The notes beneath the pieces were generated by a model. It was not told the DNA's origin and searched no databases. It saw only the letters and a list, made by a program, of their open reading frames with translations. From Bacteroidota bacterium (lineage in GTDB: Bacteria > Bacteroidota > Bacteroidia > AKYH767-A > OLB10): 40,598 bases of DNA. How positions within the stretch are numbered: position 1 is the stretch's first letter; each line of letters begins with the position of its first letter. Below, in pieces: positions 9,161 through 19,800 of the stretch. The translations under genes were made by a program, and so were the position numbers. Location: the NCBI GenBank assembly GCA_023251535.1, contig JAHEYP010000021.1:8057-48654 (forward strand). Direction: 5' to 3'.

Positions 9161-11161
9161 TTAGAAATTGGTGTAGCTTAATTTTAAAGAGAATGTTCTT
9201 CCTAACCCTGTTAATGGTGAGTGATTACTATTATATGGTTGGATGTATTGAATTGAATCGTTAGTTATATTATAACCGGCTAACATCAAATCGAGATTTT
9301 TAATAAGGAAATGATGATAAGTTACTTGAACATTAATGTTTACTTCATTGTCGAAGCGGCTGTAAATTGATTCGCCACTAATATTGTCGACAGATGAAAT
9401 GCCCACTTTTGAACTGTAATAGATAAATCCAGCAAACATCGAAAGATGGTTGTTTATTTTATATGAACCGGCGATAGTTGTTTTGAGTGGAGATAATCCT
9501 AAGTGTTCATCATTGTTTCCAGGGACACTATAGTTTAATAGTGAATCACCATCGTGACTTTGATAATATGATGATCCAATGTTTAATTGCAGCTTATTTA
9601 ATTTAACGGTATACGTTGCTTCAATACCAGAACTTCCTGTTTCACTAGAGTTCAAGTAAGCATCAAATTCAGTCGCAGGATCTACATAGAAGATGATTGG
9701 ATCTTTCGTATGTATGTAAAATGCATTCAAAGTTAGGTACGACGACTTCTTGATTTTTATTCCTGCTTCTAATTCATAAACATCAGTTTTCTCTGGTTTA
9801 ATCGAATTGGATAAATCGATATTTTGAGTGCTGGGTGATCTGAAAGATTGACTGTATAAAAGTTTAATGTGATAAAGATTACGTTCTCTTGTGAAACCTA
9901 TTCTTGGAGCTATAGCAGAAGGATATAAGCTGTTTTTATTATAAAAAGCCCCTGCAGTAATATTTGCAATGGAGTTTTTATAAAGTAGTTGCGTAAACAC
10001 TCCTGTATTATTGTATTCTAAAGTAGTAGAATTATTGCTTCTGAAAAGTATACTGTCAACAGGGCTATTTGATTTGTCGTTAAAGCTTGTAGTACCTGCT
10101 GTTATGTTTATTGATTTAGATGCATCGTAATTAAGGAGTAATCCTGCACTATATCTTTGGCTTGACAGATTTAATTCTGTAATTCCATCCGCAGGATTCG
10201 TTCCGACAGTTTTCCAAGGTTCTTGATATTTGTAATTTAACTTCGGAGTTAATTTGATTTTTGTACCAATACTGAAATCGTATTTTAGTTCTCCATAGTA
10301 ATTTTTGAATACAACAGGATATGCTTCTGATACAGTGTTTACGTATTGGTCGCGTGAGCGAATTTCATAATTGTCGTAAATAAATCTACTGCTTAATTTG
10401 CCGATCGCTAGAGAACTGTTGATATAACTGTTCGATATATCAGAATTGTCTTTCATTTCAAAACTACTTCCGTAAACATCAGTATATCGACTTAACGAAC
10501 GAATTGATTTCCCTACATATCCTTCAGTAGAGAATTTTACTTTGTTTTTGTTTAATCCTAAAATTATTGATCCGGTTTGAGATGTAATCGTTTTTGAAGT
10601 AATAGAAGAAGAGACATTCGCTCTTATGTCTGAATCTTTTTTTGAATTCTTCGAAATAATGTTGATAACTGAATATCCAGCATATCCACCGTATATCGAT
10701 GATCCAGGTCCACGGATTATTTCAATGCGTTCAATATTGGATACGGGGTAATGATTGCCGAATTGCAAAGTAGAGTAGAGGCCGTCAACCATTTCTTGTC
10801 CGTCTACTAAAAGCATTACTTTACCTTCGTGTGCCCAGTTGCCTCTTACAGCTAATCCAATAGCTCCTTGTACATCGCTGCCGAATTGAAATCCCGGAAC
10901 ATATTGCAATACATCCATTAGATCACGAGCACCCATCGCCTGAATTTCTTCAGATGAGATATTGGTAATTACTCCTGCCGATTGACGTGTTGTTAATTCT
11001 GTGATGGAAGCAACTGTGATTTTTATATTCATTAAATCTTGAAGAGATAATGTATCAAAGTTGTCGAGTGATTTGGGGTCATTTTGTGCAAAAACAGGCT
11101 TCACCATTGCTAGTAGCAATAGTAAAACAAGTGGCAACAATTTTCTTTTAATGATACCCAT
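9161..11161 (-). CDS. TonB-dependent outer-membrane receptor, copy B
   Basis: A 666-residue outer-membrane beta-barrel with signal peptide (1-25, ending VFAQ). A short N-terminal segment has the motif LSLQDLMNIKITVAS (38-52). The plug domain (about 57-170) has VRGNW, LLVDGQE and IERIEIIRGPGSSIYGG, and a 22-strand-type barrel ends in SYTNF with the terminal Phe typical of outer-membrane proteins. There is no carboxypeptidase-like N-terminal extension and no SusD partner, so it is not a glycan SusC. The ligand is unknown. It is a close paralogue of the receptor at 11791-13782, with long near-identical plug stretches. The start is 75 bases after YfiR-like copy A and the stop is one base from YfiR-like copy B, so it may form a receptor-YfiR unit. 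Confidence 0.88.
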   Translation of the reverse strand: MGIIKRKLLPLVLLLLLAMVKPVFAQNDPKSLDNFDTLSLQDLMNIKITVASITELTTRQSAGVITNISSEEIQAMGARDLMDVLQYVPGFQFGSDVQGAIGLAVRGNWAHEGKVMLLVDGQEMVDGLYSTLQFGNHYPVSNIERIEIIRGPGSSIYGGYAGYSVINIISKNSKKDSDIRANVSSSITSKTITSQTGSIILGLNKNKVKFSTEGYVGKSIRSLSRYTDVYGSSFEMKDNSDISNSYINSSLAIGKLSSRFIYDNYEIRSRDQYVNTVSEAYPVVFKNYYGELKYDFSIGTKIKLTPKLNYKYQEPWKTVGTNPADGITELNLSSQRYSAGLLLNYDASKSINITAGTTSFNDKSNSPVDSILFRSNNSTTLEYNNTGVFTQLLYKNSIANITAGAFYNKNSLYPSAIAPRIGFTRERNLYHIKLLYSQSFRSPSTQNIDLSNSIKPEKTDVYELEAGIKIKKSSYLTLNAFYIHTKDPIIFYVDPATEFDAYLNSSETGSSGIEATYTVKLNKLQLNIGSSYYQSHDGDSLLNYSVPGNNDEHLGLSPLKTTIAGSYKINNHLSMFAGFIYYSSKVGISSVDNISGESIYSRFDNEVNINVQVTYHHFLIKNLDLMLAGYNITNDSIQYIQPYNSNHSPLTGLGRTFSLKLSYTNF

Positions 11162-11236
11162 AACCCCTTTTTATACGTGGTTACGAGGTAAAGGTTATGA
11201 CGATATTTATCCTTTTTTTGAAAAAAATGTAGGATA

Positions 11237-11788
11237 TTATTCCTCGTTTCGAGCTAATGATCGCAATTGACTGGATATTTTGATGCCCGATTTCTTGATG
11301 TTGGATTCATTAATTTCAAAACTCAGTTTACCCTGCGTCTCAATGATGTTGATGCATGAAAGTTGAGCATTTATTCTAGATTCTTCGGTAACGATTAGTA
11401 TACCTTTGCCGGACAACTTTTCTACATTTACATCCAGTTTTTTGGACGTTCCTCTAGTTACAAAAAGAATTTGAGCGTTTTGTATGTCTTCCAAGGATGT
11501 AGACTCTATTATTTCAATAGGCTTTTCCTGTATTTTCCTGTTCTTAAGAATAGAAATAAGACTATTAGTCACATCTGATTTTCCGGTAACAACAATCACA
11601 AATTTATTGTTTGGCGTATTTATTGTACTCCAATCAATATGTTTCGTAAAATTGTATACAAACAGCGCCTTTAATGTTGACTCATTCGATAAATCGTCAT
11701 TTGGGCCTTGAAACTCATTACCATGCGTTTCTTTTACTGCTGAGAGCAAAAGAAGGAACAGAAAACAGAAAAGCGCTTTATACTTCAT
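11237..11788 (-). CDS. YfiR-like (DUF4154) periplasmic protein, copy A
   Basis: A 183-residue protein with signal peptide (about 1-23) and the family pattern: ALFVYNFTKHIDW, SGKGILIVTEE, SCINIIE and EINESNIKKSGIKISSQL. It is the paralogue of the 8608-9159 protein, sharing most motif positions. It keeps a single cysteine near the C-terminus where copy B has two (CINIL and CFEIS), so any disulfide would differ between copies. It sits two bases behind receptor A and 75 bases ahead of receptor B, in the second position of the first receptor-YfiR cassette. A role as a periplasmic relay between receptor and kinase is inferred from gene order and the known behaviour of YfiR. Confidence 0.85.
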   Translation of the reverse strand: MKYKALFCFLFLLLLSAVKETHGNEFQGPNDDLSNESTLKALFVYNFTKHIDWSTINTPNNKFVIVVTGKSDVTNSLISILKNRKIQEKPIEIIESTSLEDIQNAQILFVTRGTSKKLDVNVEKLSGKGILIVTEESRINAQLSCINIIETQGKLSFEINESNIKKSGIKISSQLRSLARNEE

Positions 11789-11790
11789 GG

Positions 11791-13782
11791 CTAAAAGTTC
11801 TGGAATGTTATTTTGAACTGATAATTTCTACCTAACCCAGGCAATGCACCATGATAATTATTGTATGGTTGAATATAGTAGGTTTGTTGTCCTAAGATAT
11901 TCGTACATCCAAACGATAGAGTTAATCCTTTTATATGAGAAGGGGAATATTCCGCAAAGAGATTGATTTCTGTGAATGTTTGATATGTTTTTGTTTTAAG
12001 TACTTTATATTGTTCGTCAACTATATCAATCCCTTCTCTTTTCGAGAGATGATTCAGCGTTGCTGACACACTTACTTCATTGCTGATGGAGTACTTTACT
12101 AATGCATTTAATTTTATTGGTGCTATACCGATATGTTCGTTTTCTTGATCATTAAAAGAGAAAATCGACATTTCTTCTTTTTCAAGAATTGCATAGTACG
12201 ATAATGATGTTGTGGCAGTTAGTTTACCTTTTTTGTATTTGTAATCTAGTTCAAATCCTGATGATCCTGTGCTACTTGCATTAATATAGCTGTCAGATTG
12301 TGTAAGTTCGTTGAAGTAGTAAATAATTGGATCCTTGGTTTGAATGTGAAATGCATTAATTGTTAGATAGCCGTTTTCATTAGTTCTTAATCCGCCTTCT
12401 ATCTCAATTACGTCTGTTACTTCAGGTTTAATATGATCAGCTAAGTCTATGTTTAATGTGCTTGGTGATCTGAATGATTTACTGTAAAGAGCTTTTAAAT
12501 GGAATTGATCAGTTGATTTTGTAATGCCAATTCTTGGAACCAATGTTGATGCAAAGCGGCTATTATTGTTAAATCTACATCCGGCAATAATATTCGTTTT
12601 TAGTATTTGAAATAGAGCTTGTCCGTAAACTGCAAAGTTTCCATACTCTAGTGTTTTCGAGTTATTCGAATAAAAATAATTCGATTCTATTCTTTGTGTT
12701 GATTTGTCGGTAAAGTAATTCGCTCCTCCTGAAATGCTGATTTTTGATGTAGGAGTATAGATACTATTTATGTTAAAACTGATTCTTTCGCTAGTAATAT
12801 CAAAAAGTGCACTATTTAGATTTAATGTATCGTCGGAAGTATATTTCCACGGAGTTTGTTTTTTGTAATTTATTTTTGGTGAAATCTTAAGTTTGTTACT
12901 TACTTGCCAATCGTATTTTATTTCACTCCAAATATTCGTAAATTTTAACGGAACATTTCCTGGCGCAATTTCTTGATACTCGTCTCTTTCGTTGATTAAA
13001 TAATCATCATAAATGGCAGTTACTTTTATTCCCGATATGGAGCCATTGAAATTGACGAAACTATTGTGAATCCATGATTCATTTTCCATGGAATAGTTGT
13101 TCCCGAAAACATCGTAATATTTACTTAAGCTTCTTTGTGTTGAATTTTGGCTTGCTTGTATATTGAAGCTGTTCCCCGATTTTGCTTTAACACCTCCAAA
13201 TAGGTTCAAGCCTTTTCCTGTATTTACACCTTCACTCATATCATATCTTGCAGATGCTTGGTATTCGACATTTGCTTTAGCTGTTCGGGTTACAACATTT
13301 ATTACTGCATGTGCTGCGTATCCTCCGTACATCGATGAACCGGGTCCACGTATGATCTCAATTCGCTCGATATTTTGTACTGGATAGTGATTCCCGAATT
13401 GTAATGTGGAATATAGGCCTTCGTTTAATTCTTGGCCATCATATAATAGAACAACTTTTCCTTCGTGTGACCAATTTCCTCTTACAGATAATCCGACTAC
13501 TCCTTCAACATCTACTCCAAATTGAAATCCGGGGATTAACTTTAAAACATCCATCAAATCATTTGCGCCCATCGCTTTGATATCTTCTGATGAAATGGTT
13601 GATACAATTGCCGGAGTTTCTTTCGCTGTAAGTTCAGTAACTGATGCAACAGTAATTTTAATGTTCATTAAGTCCTGAAGCGACAAAGTATCATAACCAC
13701 TGAAATGTGATGACATAGATTGCCCCCACACGCCCACGGTGTTAATGATAAATACGCAAAATATTAGGATTCTCTTGAACAT
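11791..13782 (-). CDS. TonB-dependent outer-membrane receptor, copy A
   Basis: The first gene of the six-gene operon. I chose the ATG at 13782, giving a 663-residue protein with a clean signal peptide (MFKRILIFCVFI...VWGQ). The same frame extends to a GTG at 13794, adding four residues. The mature protein repeats the layout of copy B: LSLQDLMNIKITVAS, plug with VRGNW, LLYDGQE and IERIEIIRGPGSSMYGG, then a beta-barrel ending in TFQNF. No STN or carboxypeptidase-like domain precedes the plug. The ligand is unknown; iron complexes, vitamins or peptides are all possible for this subfamily. The leader between it and the terminator of the upstream surface-protein gene is only about 50 bases, and I found no convincing promoter box there. 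Confidence 0.87.
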   Translation of the reverse strand: MFKRILIFCVFIINTVGVWGQSMSSHFSGYDTLSLQDLMNIKITVASVTELTAKETPAIVSTISSEDIKAMGANDLMDVLKLIPGFQFGVDVEGVVGLSVRGNWSHEGKVVLLYDGQELNEGLYSTLQFGNHYPVQNIERIEIIRGPGSSMYGGYAAHAVINVVTRTAKANVEYQASARYDMSEGVNTGKGLNLFGGVKAKSGNSFNIQASQNSTQRSLSKYYDVFGNNYSMENESWIHNSFVNFNGSISGIKVTAIYDDYLINERDEYQEIAPGNVPLKFTNIWSEIKYDWQVSNKLKISPKINYKKQTPWKYTSDDTLNLNSALFDITSERISFNINSIYTPTSKISISGGANYFTDKSTQRIESNYFYSNNSKTLEYGNFAVYGQALFQILKTNIIAGCRFNNNSRFASTLVPRIGITKSTDQFHLKALYSKSFRSPSTLNIDLADHIKPEVTDVIEIEGGLRTNENGYLTINAFHIQTKDPIIYYFNELTQSDSYINASSTGSSGFELDYKYKKGKLTATTSLSYYAILEKEEMSIFSFNDQENEHIGIAPIKLNALVKYSISNEVSVSATLNHLSKREGIDIVDEQYKVLKTKTYQTFTEINLFAEYSPSHIKGLTLSFGCTNILGQQTYYIQPYNNYHGALPGLGRNYQFKITFQNF

Positions 13783-13830
13783 AGATGTATGCACTCGGTA
13801 ACTTTTGTACGTCTATTTTCAAAAAAGGTT

Positions 13831-13858
13831 AAAAAAAACGGAGCCTTTTGGGCTCCGT
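13831..13858 (-). terminator. Intrinsic terminator of the CHU_C surface-protein gene
   Basis: ACGGAGCC and GGCTCCGT form a perfect 8-bp GC-rich stem with a five-base loop. On the minus strand it is followed by eight U (A-run 13831-13838). It lies 26 bases past the stop codon of the giant gene and just upstream of the receptor operon. Confidence 0.9.
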
Positions 13859-13883
13859 CTCTGAAATTTAAGGTTTTAGCTAG

Positions 13884-16800
13884 TTATTTTACAAGCATAA
13901 CTGACCCTTTATACTGGCCACCGGCTATTTTTAGGATATAGAAATAGGTTCCTGTTGGAAGCAATTCTCCATCATTGTCTTTTTTTCCGTTCCAACATTC
14001 TCTTCCCGGACCGCTGCTGAATACTTCCGCACCCCAACGGTTAAATACTTGCCATGAGCTGCAATCGTCGAAGTTAGTTTTGCTTCCAAGATTGAAACAG
14101 TCATTTACTCCATCGTTATTTGGTGTGAATACATTTGGGATATTGCTTAAGAAATCTGCCAGTAGTCCCGGTGTAAAGCTTTTTGTTAATGTATCGGCAC
14201 ATTGGTTGTTTTGAGCGATCAGTGTAATGTTTAATGCACCACTGAAAGCGTACAAGTGATTAATGTTTACATCTGTCGTGCTTGTGCCATCACCTAATGT
14301 CCATTGATATTGTAATGCATTAGTACTATTATTTACAATACTCACTTCCACTCCTTCGCAACCGATTACAGTAATTAAGCTATCTACTAAGAAGTCAGCT
14401 GTTGGTTGATCATTTACACTTATTTCAACTTGTGCATCATCAGTACATCCGTTAATATCCGTTACAGTTACTGTATATGTTGTTGTAGCATTAGGTGATG
14501 CAATAGGTGTTGCCGAGCTAGGATTGTTTAGGCCTGTCGCAGGCGACCATGAATAGGTTACTCCTCCGGTAGCAGTTAAGTTAATGCTTCCTCCATTACA
14601 GATTACATTAGGAGCTCCTGCATCTGCAACCGGTAAGGGGTTAACAGTTACAATTACATTGCTTGTATTGCTGCATCCATTATTGTCGGTTCCTATTACT
14701 GTATATGTTGTTGTTGAAGTAGGATTTGCTGATGGGCTTGCGCTATTAGGATTGTCGAGTCCCGTTGAAGGCGACCATGAATATACTGTTCCTCCAGTAC
14801 CATTAAGTGTAGTGCTGCTGCCTATACAAATTGCAGTATTATTTCCTGCGCTTATATTAGGTAACGGATTTACTACTACAGTAACTGCTGCTGATTTTTT
14901 ACAACCATTCGCATCTGTTACTAATACACTATAAGTTGTTGTGCTAGTTGGATTCGCAATTGGATTTGCAATTCCAGTATTGTCAAGAGCAGTTCCTGGT
15001 GTCCATGAATAACTAATTCCACCAGATGCATTTAATGTGGTGCTATTACCTGTACAGATTGTATCGTTGCTTCCTGCAGATGCATTAGGTAAAGGATTAA
15101 CGGTTACATTATATGTTACCGGCGTTCCAACACAACCGTAGCTGTTTGTTTCTTGAACGCTAACAACTGCAGAAGGACTTCCGCTCCACGTTGCTTGAAT
15201 TCCATTGCTTCCATTACCGTTAATTACACTACCACCTGTTATTGTCCAGTTGTAATTGCTACCTGATGTATTTGTAACAATAAATGATCCCGTGTCGGAA
15301 ACGCAAATACTACTATTGCCAGTTATTGCGCTTGTTTGAGGCGCTGGATTAATCGTTACGTATAATGTGTCTGATATACCAAAACAAACTGTATCTGCTG
15401 TTACGCTGGCTTCTTCATACCATAATGCTACTGTTTGTGGACCTGTTACTCCCCAGTCAACAAGAACGCTGTTAGTTCCGTTTCCTTGGGTGATAGTTCC
15501 TCCTTGAGCATGCCAAGTATACGTTGATCCCGGTGTGTGTATTGTTGAATAAGATTGGCCTTGTGCAAGGTTCGAACATAATGTTTGTGTTCCTGTTGGT
15601 GCTACAGGAGTTAATATTACATTAATAGTAACTGGTAAGATTACTGGATCAGAATTACAACCTTTATCTGTAGTTTCAACAACACTTATTGAACCGTTTC
15701 CTGAAGTTGCCGACCAATCAACTGTAATTGTATCTGCACCTTGGCCAGATCCTAAAGTTCCATTAGTGATATTCCAGTTGTAAGTAGAAGTTCCATTTGG
15801 ATTATTAACCCAATATTGAACTCCTGTTACTCCCGGACAAACTGATAATGTTCCTGTAATTCCGTTAATTGTTGCAGCTGGATTTACAGTGATGTCAATA
15901 GTATCTTTGTTTACACAAGAGTTTCCATCAACACCTGTTAATACATAGCTTGTATTTGTTGTCGGATGTACGTCAACGTTAGTTGAAGATCCTATTGTTA
16001 CTCCAGAAGGAATTTCTGTCCATGTGTAATTAGTCGCTCCCACTCCTGATAAAGTGATTGTATCACCATCACACATATTTGGGTTGGCTGTGCTAATTTG
16101 AACATTCGGCAAAGGATTTACGGTAACTAATACAGTATCGTAATTTAAACATAATGCTGCACTGGTTCCCGTAACAATATACGAAGTTGTTGTTGTTGGC
16201 GAAACCGAGAAGTTAGCTCCAGATCCGATACTTAATCCCGGACTCGATAATAATGCCCAACTAAAGTTTGGAGCACCTGAAGCAGTTAATGTTGTGCTGT
16301 TGCCAACGCATATTGCAATTGGGTTTGCAGAGGCGGCAACATTTGGTAATGGATTTGATGTTACTGCAACACTATCACTAGTAGTACAACCGTTTAATGT
16401 AGTTGTAACTGTATAGTATACTGTGCTTGGTGTAGTTCCAGGATTGATAACTGATAACTGAGGGTCTGAAATTGTTGTTGAACTTAACCCTGTTCCTGGC
16501 GACCATGAGTAGGTATATCCTGATGTACTTGTTGTTCCAATAAAAATTGTATCACCATTACATAACGATGTTGCAGCTCCTGCTTCCGATACCGGCAATG
16601 GTTTTACGAAAGCTGTTACAGTATCTTTATCAATACATCCATATAAATTTGTTGTTACTATATAGTTGTTTGATGTAACATTCGTTGTGCTGTTGGTTAA
16701 TGTTACTGTAGGATTAGATGATGTGCTACTGCTTAATCCAGTTGCTGGACTCCAAGTATAACTGTAATTAGCAGTAGATGTTGTTCCGAATGAAGCTGAT

Positions 16801-19800
16801 TGCCCTGAACAGAATGTAACATCACTTCCCGCTACAGCTGTAGGTACAGGACTAAGAATAACAGTTACATCATCAGTTGTAGTACATCCGTTTAAAGTTG
16901 TTGTTACTGTGTAAAATAATGTATCAGGATCAGCAGCTGTAATCGTATCAGATAAAGTCGGATTCGAAATACTTGGGTCGCTTAAATTTGTTGAAGGTGA
17001 CCAGCTGTAAGTATAACCTGATGTTGTAGCAGCACCTAATTGTACTGTGCTTCCAGAACATAATAATTGATTTGTTCCTGCATTTGAAACAGGTAATGGA
17101 TTAACAGTTATAGCAACAAAGTCAGTATCACGGCATCCAAACCATGTAGCCACTACTGAATAATTTATAACCAGTGGAGTAGTGCCAGTGTTTGTTGCGG
17201 CTGAAACAGGATTTGAAACTGTTGTACTGCTTAACCCTGTTGAAGGTGTCCATGAATAGGTATATCCTGAAGTAGATGTAGATCCGATATTAGCACTTTG
17301 TCCTGAACAATAAGTTGCTGCTAATCCAGCATTTGCTACAGGTACAGGGCCGGTTACTACTCTTACTGTATCCGAAGAAATACATCCAGCCAAAGTTGTA
17401 GTAACAACATATTGTAAGGTGTCAGTAGTGTTTCCAGTGTTTGTTAGAGTAACTGTAGGATTTGAAACTCCACTGTTACTTAAACCTGAAGAAGGTGTCC
17501 AAGAATAGGTATATCCTGATGTGTTAAGTGAACCTATTTGTCCTGTTGTTCCTGAACATAAATATAGATTGTTACCTGCATTTGAAACTGGAATTGGTCT
17601 TACAACTACTGCAACAGTATCCTTATCGGTACAACCAAACCATCCTGTAGTTAAAATTACATCCACAGTGTCGTTAATGGTTGTGCTGTTCGTTAATGAG
17701 ATTGAAGTGTTGCTTGCAGCAGTATTCGTAACTCCTGTTGCAGGTGTCCAGCTATAAGTATATCCGCTGACTGCAGTTGCTCCAATATTGCCACTTTGTC
17801 CGCTACAGAATGTAATGTCAGAACCTGCGTTAGCAGTAGGCACCGGACGAACAACTACTTGAACTGTATCATACGATACACAAGTGAAACCATTCGTAAC
17901 TTGAATTACATATTGCAAAGTATCAGGAGTGTTTCCTGTGTTTGTTAAAGTCAATACCGGATTTGAAACGCTACTATTACTTAAACCTGAAGTTGGTGCC
18001 CATGAGTAAGTATATCCCGACGTTGTTAATGCTCCTAATGGAACACTTCCTCCCGAGCAAATAGATACATTGTTACCTGCTGATGCTACCGGATATGGAT
18101 TAGAAGTAACAACAACCGTATCCTCATTTGTACAACCATTAAGATTTGTAGTAACGATATAGTTGGTACTTGTAGGTGTAGTGCCTGTATTACTAACTGA
18201 AACTACAGGATTAGAAATCGTTGAGCTGCTTAACCCTGCTGATGGCGTCCATGTATAAGTGTAACCTGATGTTGAACTTCCTCCAATTGTTGCAGAACCA
18301 GCTGAGCAGAATGAAACGTCGCTACCTGCAGTAGCAGTTGGTTGAGGTTTAATGAAAACTGTTTTTCTAAGGGTATCTGATGGGCAACCGAATGCATTTA
18401 ATGCTACAACTGCAACATTAGCTAAGCCAGTTGTATTAAAAGTTACTCCTGCAGTGGTTGTGTTTGTTCCGCTAACTTGAGTTCCGTTAGTAACTATCCA
18501 TGAATAGGTATATCCTGAAGTGGAGTTAACAGTATAGCCAATTCCAGTTGCAGCATTCAAACACAATGTGTCAGGTCCAGTAATACTAGTAGGTTTAGCA
18601 GTATTTAATACGTTTATGGTATAAACGATACTTGTTGTTTTTGCAGGGCATCCATTATCGGTTGCGATTGCCGAGAATTGATAAGGAGTTGTTCTTCCTT
18701 GATTACATGAAGTAGTCCAGCAGAATTGACTTGATGCTGATCCGCTTCCACTAGCATTAGATAATGTGGCAGTTGGATTCGTTGTAGCACTATTAAATAT
18801 ATCGCCAGTATGAGCAATATAAACGCTATCGCCGTTTGAATCAGAAAAGCCGACATTGAAACAAAGTGTTTGTCCTTCCTGGATTGTATATGTAGTAGTT
18901 GTACTTCCCGGAGCTAAATTGGGAGCAGGATTTACAGGACAAGTAATAACGATAATTTGTAAGTCGAGACGAGATACGCCAATTAAAACACCGTTTCTGT
19001 ATTCGTTAATCTCAACCGCAACAACATAATATCCTTGAGTTGGAGATAAATATGAAGCTAATCCTGTTGCAGTATCAATTGCAGCATAACTGCTAGGGCC
19101 GAAAGGTTGCGAGCTACTAAAATTTGTGGAATAAGTAATTAATGGAATTGGCCATGTGTACGAGGCTGGTGGATTAGGATTAGGATTTCCATTACTTGAA
19201 ATTCCCTCGTAAGGAGTTACGAATTGATAAGTAAGTAAATCGCCATCCGGATCAATGGCTTGATTCAATACACTCACTGTATCACCTGCGCAAATAAAAG
19301 GAACGGGAGCCACAGCAAATGTTGGTGAACTATTAACAATTGAGGGATCCGGTGCAAATGCATAATATGCTTGACCAGAAGCCCCTGGATTACTCATATT
19401 AGCAATAGTATTATTTCTACAGCATCTATCAGCAATAAAATAATATCCTGTAGTGTTAACAGGAACACCAATTACTCCAGTGTAAATTCCTTCTTCAACA
19501 CAAACGTTTGGAGCAAACGTACAACTATCGTTTGCATTAGGAGGCGTGATAAATTGTTGCGAGATCAGCGGTAATGAAGTTAAAGCAATTCGCGTTTTGT
19601 TTCCTCCAGGATTCGCTGCATTGTCTTCGTATGCGCCTAAGTCCATTGATGTCGGAAGCTGGGAACTACCTGCATCGCATAAACGATAAATTTTTAGTGT
19701 AATAGCATATTCATATAAACCGGTACCTGAATTTAATCCTTGATAAACATAGGTAAGGTTTCCGCCCATTAAGTGGGATGCAATTGTTTCGGTAGGCTTC

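Noticed and set aside
8608..11788. A c-di-GMP YfiBNR-type system
   Set aside because: YfiR-like proteins are present, but no GGDEF, EAL or OmpA-like YfiB gene occurs in the window; the adjacent output is a histidine kinase.
9161..13782. SusC/SusD polysaccharide uptake loci
   Set aside because: The receptors lack the N-terminal carboxypeptidase-like extension of SusC, and no SusD-like lipoprotein or glycoside hydrolase is nearby.
18614..18856. A small membrane-protein gene on the minus strand inside the giant CHU_C gene
   Set aside because: It is an out-of-frame reading within strongly conserved repeat-protein coding sequence, with no start signals of its own. Similar out-of-frame openings in other large genes were dropped for the same reason.
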